Positions 19,251 to 25,330 of a stretch of 46,985 nt of DNA are shown here, piece by piece. The DNA is from a virus: positions 1 to 46,985 of IMG/VR virus record IMGVR_UViG_3300025687_000075; one strand, given 5' to 3'. The position numbers and the translations under genes are program-made. The notes under the pieces were generated by a model. It made no database searches, was not told the origin of the DNA, and was given only the letters and a program-made list of their open reading frames with translations. Numbering within the stretch: the stretch's first letter is position 1; the number at the start of each line of letters is the position of its first letter.

Positions 19251-19432
19251 AACGAAAACAATTAAATTTAGGTGAATGTCCTAAGTGTGAAGAATGGACT
19301 CATTTTAATTTAATTAAAAAAATTAATAGCACAAAATCTATTGTTGAATGTAGTTTTTGTTTAAACAAAGTAAAACAATTTAAAAATGGAAAAATTTATT
19401 ACGAAGAAATTTTATCCCACGACATGTTTTAA
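19235..19432 (+). CDS. zinc-ribbon protein
   Basis: A 65-residue protein with CPKC near residue 15 and CSFC near residue 38, a classical two-knuckle zinc ribbon. It overlaps the polymerase gene by 16 bases. Beyond metal binding, the role is unknown; such small ribbons in phages often modulate transcription or replication. The next, still smaller gene also encodes cysteine knuckles. Confidence 0.7.
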   Translation: MPEDLKRKQLNLGECPKCEEWTHFNLIKKINSTKSIVECSFCLNKVKQFKNGKIYYEEILSHDMF

Positions 19433-19559
19433 CTGTGAACAATGCAAAAAAAAGATTTCAGTAATTACTGAAAACAAAAAATATTATTGCGGAGAATGTT
19501 ATTGTTTAATGAAGGGCATACGACCCTATGATCAAATTAATGATTTTAAAGAAAAATAA
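19386..19559 (+). CDS. second small zinc-ribbon protein
   Basis: A 57-residue frame starting at ATG 19386 and ending TAA at 19557-19559, overlapping the previous gene by 47 bases. Cysteines are arranged CFNCEQC ... CGECYC, two closely spaced knuckles that should bind one or two zinc ions. No clear Shine-Dalgarno sequence is visible. The clustering of cysteines and position after another ribbon protein argue against chance. Confidence 0.55.
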   Translation: MEKFITKKFYPTTCFNCEQCKKKISVITENKKYYCGECYCLMKGIRPYDQINDFKEK

Positions 19560-19570
19560 AAAACTAATGA

Positions 19571-19774
19571 CTAAGCTCTTACTTCGTCACTAGCTATGTC
19601 GAATAATCCTCGTTTAGCATCTTCGACACTCTGATCATTGATCTTATTTCTAAGTTCTTTGATCTTGATATCAATCCACTTCATATCAGTTGTTACTCTA
19701 CCCTGTTGTAACGCCTGTTGAGCCCACTTGGACTCCAGTTGAAGTTTCTCCGATATTAACTGTTGTAACATCAT
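19571..19774 (-). CDS. small coiled-coil protein
   Basis: A 67-residue, mostly helical protein (LQQLISEKLQLESKWAQQAL; WIDIKIKELRNKI). GGAGG lies just before a double ATG at 19774 and 19771, so either could initiate; the upstream TTG frame runs through the ribosome-binding site and is rejected. It overlaps its upstream neighbour by 77 bases in another frame. The function is unknown. Confidence 0.6.
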   Translation of the reverse strand: MMLQQLISEKLQLESKWAQQALQQGRVTTDMKWIDIKIKELRNKINDQSVEDAKRGLFDIASDEVRA

Positions 19775-19961
19775 TGACCTCCTCAATAGTTACAAAACAG
19801 TAGTCAGGTCTATACATTGGTTCATCATCTGTTTTATCAAATGGATCCCCACGATCTACTGTTTCTGTAAGTCTTTTTTTAGCATCTTCTTCATTTTCGG
19901 CCTGGACTACCTTTTCGTAGTACTTTCCAGAGTACCTAATCATAAAAAGATAAGACTTCAT
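19698..19961 (-). CDS. small hypothetical protein, probably leaderless
   Basis: An 87-residue protein. The N-terminus MKSYLFMIRYSGKYYEKVVQ and following helix AENEEDAKKRL are beta-alpha in pattern. The Ser/Thr/Gly-rich C-terminus lies over the next gene and may be shaped by that overlap. A promoter (TTGACT, 17 bases, TAATCT) ends six bases before the ATG, so the message probably starts at or next to the start codon. The function is unknown. Confidence 0.6.
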   Translation of the reverse strand: MKSYLFMIRYSGKYYEKVVQAENEEDAKKRLTETVDRGDPFDKTDDEPMYRPDYCFVTIEEVNDVTTVNIGETSTGVQVGSTGVTTG

Positions 19962-19996
19962 ATGTATAGATTAATGAATATGGGAGAAAAAGTCAA
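19962..19996 (-). promoter_or_regulatory. leftward promoter
   Basis: On the minus strand TTGACT (19996-19991), 17 bases, TAATCT (19973-19968), then the gene's ATG at 19961. The spacer contains CTCCCATAT, a degenerate version of the ATCCCATG element seen in other promoters here. No Shine-Dalgarno sequence fits between promoter and start codon. Confidence 0.55.
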
Positions 19997-19999
19997 CCT

Positions 20000-20230
20000 T
20001 TATGTACTGGTGAGCTTTTTGCACTCAAACCGAATGGCTAATTCTTCTTTGTTTATGCGGTCTAATCCATAATATTCATCATTTTTTAATCTTTTTAAAC
20101 TTTCTTGAGATAAGGCATAACCTGCAATTGCACAGTCATAATGGGTTGTGAATTGATATCCAGGGATGTACGGGTCAATACATTTACCAGTAATCATACT
20201 GCAAAGATGAAGAATTAATATAAATTTCAT
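20000..20230 (-). CDS. small exported/lipid-facing hypothetical protein
   Basis: A 76-residue protein with an N-terminal signal-peptide-like stretch (MKFILILHLCSMI) followed by CIDPYIPGYQF and a polar helical part. Pairs of cysteines (C10, C17, C33, C70 by approximate count) would suit an oxidised periplasmic protein. It resembles in layout the gene at 42743. The predicted -10 box ends five bases before the ATG, so the transcript may be leaderless. Function unknown; superinfection exclusion or envelope roles are possible. Confidence 0.6.
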   Translation of the reverse strand: MKFILILHLCSMITGKCIDPYIPGYQFTTHYDCAIAGYALSQESLKRLKNDEYYGLDRINKEELAIRFECKKLTST

Positions 20231-20235
20231 TAAAT

Positions 20236-20293
20236 ACCTTACGAGTTATTTTATTGCTTGACAATAGATATAAAAAAAATATTATCATGGGAT
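20236..20293. promoter_or_regulatory. divergent leaderless promoters with CATGGGAT element
   Basis: Rightward: TTGACA (20258-20263), 16 bases, TATTAT (20280-20285) followed at once by CATGGGAT (20286-20293) and the ATG at 20294. Leftward: TTGTCA (20264-20259), 17 bases, TAAGGT (20241-20236), then the ATG of the 20000-20230 gene. The two -35 boxes overlap in the near-palindrome TTGACAA. Neither gene has room for a Shine-Dalgarno sequence. Confidence 0.65.
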
Positions 20294-20545
20294 ATGAAGA
20301 TTAAATTAGTTTCACAAACAAACATGGAACAATCTGTTTCTTCTGAAAGTAAGAAGGATCCTTTGTATTTAGACCCTATGGACACTGAAAAATTTATTGT
20401 GGAATGGGATCGTAATGCAAACAAATTAACATTAACTTTAAATCAAATGGAATTAAATCGATTCGTTAAAGGTGATTTAGAAACAATGTTTGATACTCTT
20501 TTACAATCAATTAAAGAACAAATGATCAAATGGAGGAATAACTAA
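20294..20545 (+). CDS. small hypothetical protein, leaderless
   Basis: An 83-residue protein; the start at 20294 directly follows the CATGGGAT element. An upstream TTG frame (20258) is rejected because it would translate the promoter. The C-terminal half alternates strand (KFIVEWDRNANKLTLTL) and amphipathic helix (VKGDLETMFDTLLQSIKEQM). No known family is recognised. It heads a small coupled operon (stop and next start share a base). Confidence 0.65.
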   Translation: MKIKLVSQTNMEQSVSSESKKDPLYLDPMDTEKFIVEWDRNANKLTLTLNQMELNRFVKGDLETMFDTLLQSIKEQMIKWRNN

Positions 20546-20733
20546 TGAGTCTAAGAGAAACAACGTGGAAAGATGTAGAAGAAGCAATGAAGTTTGCAAT
20601 TAACGAAATTGAAAAGCTTAAAAAAGAAAATACTTCTTTAAAAGCAGCTTTAGCGTTACAGCCACCACTATTATTAACAAATGAGGTAAAAGATGGACAT
20701 CAACAAATGGAAGTCAATAGCAGTAAGAATTGA
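20545..20733 (+). CDS. small coiled-coil protein
   Basis: A 62-residue protein with GGAGG upstream and a central coiled coil (FAINEIEKLKKENTSLKAAL) that would favour dimerisation. The tail is polar and overlaps the next gene by 41 bases. It is probably a regulator or scaffold for its operon partners; the role is unknown. Confidence 0.6.
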   Translation: MSLRETTWKDVEEAMKFAINEIEKLKKENTSLKAALALQPPLLLTNEVKDGHQQMEVNSSKN

Positions 20734-20935
20734 CGATTACAAAATTCTTAAAGCACTGGGAGTTAAGGATGAACGCAAACCCGTCGAATTAATCGCGATT
20801 ATGACCAGAAAAGAGATTGAAAGACGGGCAAAAGACAAAAATCTATCGGTAGATAAATACTTAAAAAAACTGATGGATGATGCTAAAAAACCCGATGAGT
20901 ACAAAAAAGCACTCAACGGGATCTCTAAAAAATAA
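20693..20935 (+). CDS. small basic protein, possible ribbon-helix-helix
   Basis: An 80-residue, lysine-rich protein with GAGGT before its ATG. SIAVRIDD looks like a short beta-strand followed by two helices (YKILKALG; KPVELIAIMTRKEIERRAK), the order of a ribbon-helix-helix fold, but the loop between helices is longer than usual. It is a plausible DNA-binding repressor in a region dense with promoters. Confidence in the fold is low. Confidence 0.6.
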   Translation: MDINKWKSIAVRIDDYKILKALGVKDERKPVELIAIMTRKEIERRAKDKNLSVDKYLKKLMDDAKKPDEYKKALNGISKK

Positions 20936-21023
20936 AACTTGTCAACTCATCTATTTTCTAGTATTAATTGATCAAAGCGTAATCACGCGGTCAAATAATT
21001 TTTCAATTAAATTTAGAGGATAG

Positions 21024-21245
21024 ATGAGTATTAAAAAAGAGCTGAAAGAGGCTATCGAGATTATAGCCAGTAAAACAACCCCGACTGAGTTTGATAAAAT
21101 CAAACAGGTTATGTTTGGTTTATATTCTGGATGCACCTTTGGATTGCCTGAACAAGGAATCGAATTTCTCATTACAATGGACTCTGAATACAAACGAGCA
21201 CGTAAACGTACGATCAAAAGTACGGTATTGCGTTTAGTTAAATAA
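21024..21245 (+). CDS. small hypothetical protein
   Basis: A 73-residue protein preceded by GAGGATAG. A possible promoter upstream is TTGTCA (near 20940), 17 bases, TATTAA. It has an N-terminal helix (KELKEAIEIIASK), a small core (FGLYSGCTFGLPEQGIEFL) and a basic C-terminus (RARKRTIKSTVLRLVK) that could bind nucleic acid. No family is recognised. Confidence 0.6.
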   Translation: MSIKKELKEAIEIIASKTTPTEFDKIKQVMFGLYSGCTFGLPEQGIEFLITMDSEYKRARKRTIKSTVLRLVK

Positions 21246-21250
21246 TCTCA

Positions 21251-21315
21251 AAAATGAGTGGCCAGTTTTCCACACTTTCGAACTACCAATCGATCTTCCC
21301 CTGGTCACTCATTTT
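21251..21315. promoter_or_regulatory. long-stem hairpin in the leader of gene 21327
   Basis: AAAATGAGTGGCCAG (21251-21265) pairs with CTGGTCACTCATTTT (21301-21315) over 15 base pairs with a single G-U wobble, around a 35-base loop. It ends just before AAGGAGC, the ribosome-binding site of the next gene. There is no T-run typical of a terminator. It could sequester or expose the ribosome-binding site, or be a processing site. Confidence 0.65.
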
Positions 21316-21326
21316 AAGGAGCTATA

Positions 21327-21656
21327 ATGGATTATTTAAAAAACGAAAAAGATCCAGAAGAACTTCAACCTGAAGTTAAACTTTGGCGCGCAGTTTTATC
21401 AAAAGCTTTTGAAGATGTATTGTATCGAGGACTCGAACGTCCTTTAATCGTTTATAAAAACGAAGCTCACATGTGGTTTGTTGAAAAAAGTGAAGACTTT
21501 GATTACGTTTGTTATTGCTCTTTATTTGAACCTGAGTATATTAGTGATAAGTATTTTACAATGCTTGAAAGTGGAAAAATTAAATTTACGAAAAAACAAA
21601 TTGAGTATTTAAAATGGAGGAAGATTTATGATCAGCGAAGGAATAAAAACAAGTGA
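21327..21656 (+). CDS. conserved phage hypothetical protein
   Basis: A 109-residue acidic protein with AAGGAGCTATA before the start. The layout KLWRAVLSKAFEDVLYRGLE, a beta-rich middle (HMWFVEKSEDFDYVCYCSLF) and a basic C-terminus (YLKWRKIYDQRRNKNK) matches small proteins common in phages, usually of unknown function. The 15-bp hairpin just upstream may control it. The 3' end overlaps the homing endonuclease by 29 bases. Confidence 0.7.
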   Translation: MDYLKNEKDPEELQPEVKLWRAVLSKAFEDVLYRGLERPLIVYKNEAHMWFVEKSEDFDYVCYCSLFEPEYISDKYFTMLESGKIKFTKKQIEYLKWRKIYDQRRNKNK

Positions 21657-22017
21657 TAAAGCTTACACTGCAGGGTTCATTGATGGCGAAGGTTATATTG
21701 AATCCGTTTGTCGATTAAAGAAAAACGGTCGAGGAGTTGCTTATCCAACGCATACGCATCGAATCGAAGTTTGTAATACGGATTTCGGAATCTTACAACG
21801 ACTTCATCAAACCTTTGGACTTGGTACGTTAATTGAAAGACCCCCACGAGTTACGGTTAACGGGAAACTATCAAAGCCTCAATTAATGTGGAATATTCGT
21901 GGAAGCAAAGCTTATGAATTACTTAAAATGATTTTGCCTTACATGAAACAACAAAGTAAAATTATTACAGCAAATAAAATTATAAAATATTTCGATGAGA
22001 AAACTAAAAATTCTTGA
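21628..22017 (+). CDS. LAGLIDADG-type homing endonuclease, free-standing
   Basis: A 129-residue protein with one LAGLIDADG motif, AGFIDGEGY (residues 15-23); the acidic residue in the motif binds the metal. Single-motif enzymes act as homodimers. The rest (RIEVCNTDFGILQRLHQTFG; WNIRGSKAYELLKMI) fits the fold of this family. TGGAGGAAG precedes the start. It is not inside an intron that I can see; it sits between a phage gene and the cytosine methyltransferase and overlaps the latter by 23 bases. Confidence 0.85.
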   Translation: MISEGIKTSDKAYTAGFIDGEGYIESVCRLKKNGRGVAYPTHTHRIEVCNTDFGILQRLHQTFGLGTLIERPPRVTVNGKLSKPQLMWNIRGSKAYELLKMILPYMKQQSKIITANKIIKYFDEKTKNS

Positions 22018-23497
22018 TTTGTTTTCTGGGATTGGAGGATTTAGCCTCGGATTTGAAAACACAGGATTGTATGAAACCGTAGCATTTTGTGAAGTAGATG
22101 AATATTGCAAACAGTTGCTGCAAAAACATTGGAAAGGTGTTAAGATATATAATGACATTAAAAACCTCAAAGGGAAAGATCTTGAAGAAGCACATGGAAG
22201 AATTGATATTGTCTGCGGTGGTTTCCCCTGCCAGCCGTACAGTGTTGCCGGAAAACAAAAAGGAACCAATGACGATCGATATCTCTGGCCAGAAATGTTT
22301 CGAGTTATTACCGAAGTGCAACCAAGGTGGGTTGTTGCAGAGAATGTGCGAGGAATTGTTAACATCCAAGACGGCGTGGTCTTCGAACGTGTGTGCTCTG
22401 ATTTGGAGAACCAAGGCTACCAAGTACAACCGTTTAATATTCCAGCTGCGGGCGTCGGTGCACCCCACCAAAGGGAAAGAATCTGGATTGTGGGCCACTC
22501 CAAACACTATGGATCACTTGCCTCCGAGATCAAAGGAAGGCACACTCAAAATGATGCACGGTCAACGGAAGGGGAGAACCAGACCATCGAATCTGAGAGA
22601 ACAAGTAGACCCAGAGACAATGAAGTTATGGAGAACACCAACAACAATGGACACGAAAGAGGACTCATTGAAACACGCAACCAAATTAGTCCAAGGGAAA
22701 AATCTCAGATCAACGGGAGCGAGAATACAGATATCTCTAGCGGACGAAGTAATGGTCGAAGAGATAATGAACAATCCCGAATTGATGGAAAAATACAAGG
22801 ACTACGAAATGGTAACGAGAAAGAATTTACCAAAACAACAGGAATTCGTAAACTACATGAGAGAGCAGACGTCAGTCAAAGAGTTACACGAAAAAACTGG
22901 AATCAAGAAGACGACAGTCGAACACTGGTTCAGGAGGGACAAAGCAGGATTCAGTCATCCATCAATAGAAGATTGGAACAAAATCAAAAAGCATCTGAAG
23001 ACAATCAAATACGACGACTTGATGACAACACTTCACTCAATAGAATGGAAACAAGAGATAAAACTGTGGAGAACACCAGACGCACATTGCGACAGGGGGC
23101 CAGCATCGGAGGAGAGAATGAAAATGAAATTAGAGAAGAAGATGCCAATAAGCTTGAACGATCAGGTGAGACACCAGCAAGTGTTATGGCCAACACCGAG
23201 AGCATCGGGTCAAGAGAATCCAGAGAGTTTGATCAAACGCAAGGGAGTGCAGATGGTGCCCATTCCAACATCGAGGGATCACAAAGATTCGGGTTTGAAC
23301 ACGAATTATCAGAAGGCGAAAGAGAAACACCGATTAGCTGGCCACGCAGGTGGGAGTTTGAACCCGACGTGGGTCGAGTGGCTAATGGGGTACAAGGCCG
23401 GGTACACCGACTTAAAGCATTGGGAAATTCTATCGTCCCGCAAATCGCAGAAGAAATCGCAAGAGCAATAGGAAAAGCAGAATATGAGAAAAACTAA
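21995..23497 (+). CDS. dcm: DNA cytosine-C5 methyltransferase
   Basis: A 500-residue enzyme. Motif I is DLFSGIGG (8-15), motif IV GGFPCQPYSVAG with catalytic C79, motif VI AENVRG (E116, N117), motif VIII QRERIW (159-164), and motifs IX-X RLKALGNSIVPQIAEEI at the C-terminus. It transfers a methyl group from SAM to C5 of cytosine, protecting phage DNA or altering expression. Residues from about 171 to 445 are strikingly poor in hydrophobic residues and rich in Asn, Arg, Glu, Ser and Thr. The same bases encode a protein-like sequence in the +1 frame. This stretch is visibly richer in G and C than its neighbours. Confidence 0.93.
   Translation: MRKLKILDLFSGIGGFSLGFENTGLYETVAFCEVDEYCKQLLQKHWKGVKIYNDIKNLKGKDLEEAHGRIDIVCGGFPCQPYSVAGKQKGTNDDRYLWPEMFRVITEVQPRWVVAENVRGIVNIQDGVVFERVCSDLENQGYQVQPFNIPAAGVGAPHQRERIWIVGHSKHYGSLASEIKGRHTQNDARSTEGENQTIESERTSRPRDNEVMENTNNNGHERGLIETRNQISPREKSQINGSENTDISSGRSNGRRDNEQSRIDGKIQGLRNGNEKEFTKTTGIRKLHERADVSQRVTRKNWNQEDDSRTLVQEGQSRIQSSINRRLEQNQKASEDNQIRRLDDNTSLNRMETRDKTVENTRRTLRQGASIGGENENEIREEDANKLERSGETPASVMANTESIGSRESREFDQTQGSADGAHSNIEGSQRFGFEHELSEGERETPISWPRRWEFEPDVGRVANGVQGRVHRLKALGNSIVPQIAEEIARAIGKAEYEKN
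22344..23471 (+). CDS. +1-frame overlapping ORF inside dcm
   Basis: A 375-codon frame wholly inside dcm; the same frame is open from an ATG at 22098. It looks like a real folded protein. It has recurring LWATPNTMD, LWRTPTTMD, LWRTPDAHCD and LWPTPRAS units, and a helix-turn-helix-like segment (VKELHEKTGIKKTTVEHWFRR). Near the C-terminus is GGSLNPTWVEWLMGYKAGYT, a pattern I know from phage methyltransferase-associated proteins. The dcm frame over the same bases is low in complexity, as expected when the other frame carries the stronger constraint. It may be a target-recognition partner. Start and expression are unproven. Confidence 0.6.
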   Translation: MCEELLTSKTAWSSNVCALIWRTKATKYNRLIFQLRASVHPTKGKESGLWATPNTMDHLPPRSKEGTLKMMHGQRKGRTRPSNLREQVDPETMKLWRTPTTMDTKEDSLKHATKLVQGKNLRSTGARIQISLADEVMVEEIMNNPELMEKYKDYEMVTRKNLPKQQEFVNYMREQTSVKELHEKTGIKKTTVEHWFRRDKAGFSHPSIEDWNKIKKHLKTIKYDDLMTTLHSIEWKQEIKLWRTPDAHCDRGPASEERMKMKLEKKMPISLNDQVRHQQVLWPTPRASGQENPESLIKRKGVQMVPIPTSRDHKDSGLNTNYQKAKEKHRLAGHAGGSLNPTWVEWLMGYKAGYTDLKHWEILSSRKSQKKSQEQ

Positions 23498-23798
23498 AGA
23501 CTTAAAAGCAACATTAAAAATTGGAAATTTTTTAGAACGTGTTGAATACATCAAAGAAAAACAAAAAGTTTTAGATTTTTATTTAGAACAACATCAAATA
23601 GAACCTACAGGTGGTTGTTATTATTCTCAATTCACAGCGGACTTAACAAAAGAACTTATGGATCATTTAAAATCTTTTAAACCAGATTTACGTAATGAAA
23701 CAGAAGTTAGATTTTATTATAACAATGCAAAGTTTTTAAAACGATTGCAAAAACTTGATATTCAATATAGAAACAATATTAAAAAAGATGCTAACTGA
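23484..23798 (+). CDS. small hypothetical protein
   Basis: A 104-residue basic, helical protein overlapping the dcm end by 14 bases. It contains EPTGGCYYSQFTADLTKELM in the middle and a C-terminal helix (FLKRLQKLDIQYRNNIKK). No family is recognised. Coupling to the methyltransferase suggests co-expression. Confidence 0.6.
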   Translation: MRKTKDLKATLKIGNFLERVEYIKEKQKVLDFYLEQHQIEPTGGCYYSQFTADLTKELMDHLKSFKPDLRNETEVRFYYNNAKFLKRLQKLDIQYRNNIKKDAN

Positions 23799-23826
23799 AG
23801 AAAACAAATTTCAAGGTGAACCGGCA

Positions 23827-24630
23827 ATGCGAATATTGTCGTTAGGGGCAGGTGTGCAAAGTTCTACGATGGCATTGATGGCAGAAGAGGGTGCCTTTGG
23901 CGTTAAACCCGATGCAGCTATTTTTGCCGACACAGGTTGGGAACCTAAACCAGTAATCGAACATTTAAATTGGTTGAAGAAACAATTATCGTATCCTGTT
24001 TACATTTGTAGCAAAGGCAACATTCGAGAAGATATTCAAAAGGCAATGTCAGCAGATGGTAATCGGTTTGCGTCAGCGCCGTTTTTTACTAAAAATCCTG
24101 ATACCAATAAAAAAGGCATGTTGCGTAGACAATGCACTAGAGAATATAAAATTACTCCCATTCAAAAACAAACAAGAGAGTTAATGAATGTTGGTTTTAG
24201 AAAACGATTTCCAAAAGAAAAATGGGTTGAGATGTGGATTGGAATCTCCATGGATGAGATTATGCGAATGAAACCTGCAAGAATCTGGTGGCAAAAGAAT
24301 CGTTGGCCATTGATTGAAAAAAAGATGTCAAGAGATGATTGCATGACCTGGTACAATGGTAAAGATTATCGAAGACCTGCAAAGTCTGCTTGTATTGGTT
24401 GTCCTTTTCATGATGACAGTTTTTGGGCTGATATGAAAGCTAATCGACCTGAGGAATTTAAAGATGCTTGCGAGATTGATGAAACAATTCGTAAAGGCAA
24501 TAAAAAAGTTAAAGACCAGTTATATATTCACCGATCCTGTGTTCCACTCAAAGATGCACAATTTAAGGTTAAAGAGGATAACCAACTTGATATGTTTAAT
24601 CAAGAGTGTGAGGGCCTGTGTGGATTGTAG
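23827..24630 (+). CDS. PP-loop / PAPS reductase-like protein
   Basis: A 267-residue member of the adenine-nucleotide alpha-hydrolase (PP-loop) superfamily. LSLGAGVQSSTMALM is the pyrophosphate loop and AIFADTGWEP the next conserved strand. LRRQCTREYKI and ACIGCPFHDDSFW supply cysteines typical of DndC/PAPS-reductase-like proteins that may hold an Fe-S cluster. I chose ATG 23827 (after AAGGTGA); 23788 is an alternative in the same frame. Relatives activate or reduce sulfur compounds or modify bases. Next to dcm it may take part in DNA modification, but the substrate is unknown. Confidence 0.8.
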   Translation: MRILSLGAGVQSSTMALMAEEGAFGVKPDAAIFADTGWEPKPVIEHLNWLKKQLSYPVYICSKGNIREDIQKAMSADGNRFASAPFFTKNPDTNKKGMLRRQCTREYKITPIQKQTRELMNVGFRKRFPKEKWVEMWIGISMDEIMRMKPARIWWQKNRWPLIEKKMSRDDCMTWYNGKDYRRPAKSACIGCPFHDDSFWADMKANRPEEFKDACEIDETIRKGNKKVKDQLYIHRSCVPLKDAQFKVKEDNQLDMFNQECEGLCGL

Positions 24631-24822
24631 ATGAGGTCTTTTATAGAAGCTGCGATCGATGTTGGTAGCGGTTTACTTCTTTCCACTTTAATTCAATTAT
24701 ACATTTTTCCGTTTTTTGACTTGCACCCAACGATTTTTGAAAGCTTTCAAATCGCAATAATTTTTACAATTGTTTCTTTGTTTCGTTCTTGGTTATGGAG
24801 ATTGTTATTTAAACGATTTTAG
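24631..24822 (+). CDS. DUF7220-like small membrane protein
   Basis: A 63-residue protein with two transmembrane segments (VGSGLLLSTLIQLYIFPFF and FQIAIIFTIVSLFRSWLW). The order 'IEA..VG.G...S...Q...FP.F.....FE...I..IFT.VS..RS...R..F' fits the DUF7220 pattern common in phages. It starts directly after the PP-loop gene stop. The role is unknown; holin-like and envelope functions are both possible. Confidence 0.7.
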   Translation: MRSFIEAAIDVGSGLLLSTLIQLYIFPFFDLHPTIFESFQIAIIFTIVSLFRSWLWRLLFKRF

Positions 24823-24855
24823 GTGAGGAGCTCACCTTGAAAGTCAGCTCCCCAC
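24823..24855. terminator. hairpin after gene 24631
   Basis: GTGAGGAGCT (24823-24832) pairs with AGCTCCCCAC (24846-24855) over nine base pairs with one A/C mismatch and a 13-base loop. It starts at the stop codon of the membrane-protein gene. No T-run follows, so it may slow transcription, stabilise the 3' end or mark a processing site rather than act as an intrinsic terminator. A second GC-rich hairpin (GGGGC, loop CGGA, GCCCC) lies at 24968-24981. Apart from these I see nothing convincing between 24856 and 25068. Confidence 0.5.
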
Positions 24856-25068
24856 TCAATGAAGGAAAATTCACTGTTTATAGAAATACAAATAAAAGAT
24901 AAACAGTTTGTTGATTGTAATCTAAAATACTGGTTCCCGCAATAAGGACAAAGAAGCACGGTTAACGGGGGCCGGAGCCCCTGTTCTAGGTCATATTGAT
25001 CTTTTGTTTTTAAAGAGAAAGTTTTTATGAAATAAAAACTAAATTTAATTTAACATAAAAAATATTGT

Positions 25069-25103
25069 TTGACAAATTAATTTATCCCATGTAAATAAGT
25101 TGC
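25069..25103 (+). promoter_or_regulatory. promoter with reverse CATGGGAT element
   Basis: TTGACA (25069-25074), 17 bases, TAAATA (25092-25097). The spacer ends in ATCCCATG (25084-25091), the reverse complement of the CATGGGAT element. On the minus strand the element is preceded by TATTTA, as at the other sites. Transcription should start near 25104, the ATG of a 34-codon frame. Confidence 0.6.
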
Positions 25104-25208
25104 ATGATTATGTTTATTTTAGTTGGACTAGCAGTTTTAATCGCTACACCGATCGCAATCGGTATACTGAAAACTCTGATTGGTCTTCTGGTGTACGGAA
25201 TATTTTAG
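25104..25208 (+). CDS. 34-residue hydrophobic membrane peptide
   Basis: A very short frame, ATG 25104 to TAG 25206-25208. The peptide is almost entirely hydrophobic (IMFILVGLAVLIATPIAIG, then ILKTLIGLLVYGIF), one or two membrane passes with a single lysine. It follows a good promoter with no room for a ribosome-binding site, so it would be read from a leaderless message. It may be a toxin-like, holin-like or signalling peptide. A longer TTG frame from 25100 in another phase is rejected. Confidence 0.45.
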   Translation: MIMFILVGLAVLIATPIAIGILKTLIGLLVYGIF

Positions 25209-25225
25209 TTGTAATTCTGCCACAG

Positions 25226-25330
25226 TGCGGTCATATTTGGCGGCTATTCTGCGGCGGTTGCCGCATTTCGGCTGCCGTTCCCAGAATTTCAGCCTACTTT
25301 CAGCCTACTAGGCTGACAAAATTAACCGCA
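25226..25330. ncRNA. GC-rich structured element upstream of terS
   Basis: An outer stem TGCGGT (25226-25231) with ACCGCA (25325-25330) encloses a 6-bp hairpin TGCGGC, loop GGTT, GCCGCA (25250-25265). An 11-base tandem repeat TTTCAGCCTAC lies at 25287-25297 and 25298-25308. TAGGCTGA (25309-25316) can pair with the first repeat copy; the second copy is too close to pair fully. The GC content contrasts with the flanks and there is no coding frame that I trust. It could be a structured RNA, an operator or a packaging-related site. Confidence 0.45.

Noticed and set aside
20258-20293. Extended N-terminus of gene 20294 from TTG
   Set aside because: The extension would translate the -35 box, spacer and -10 box of a good promoter.
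22004-22507. Reverse frames opposite the start of dcm
   Set aside because: They mirror conserved methyltransferase motifs and have no ribosome-binding site or recognisable family.
22098-23471. Sequencing frameshift in dcm
   Set aside because: dcm is intact from motif I to motif X in one frame, so no error is needed to restore it; the +1 frame is an additional signal.
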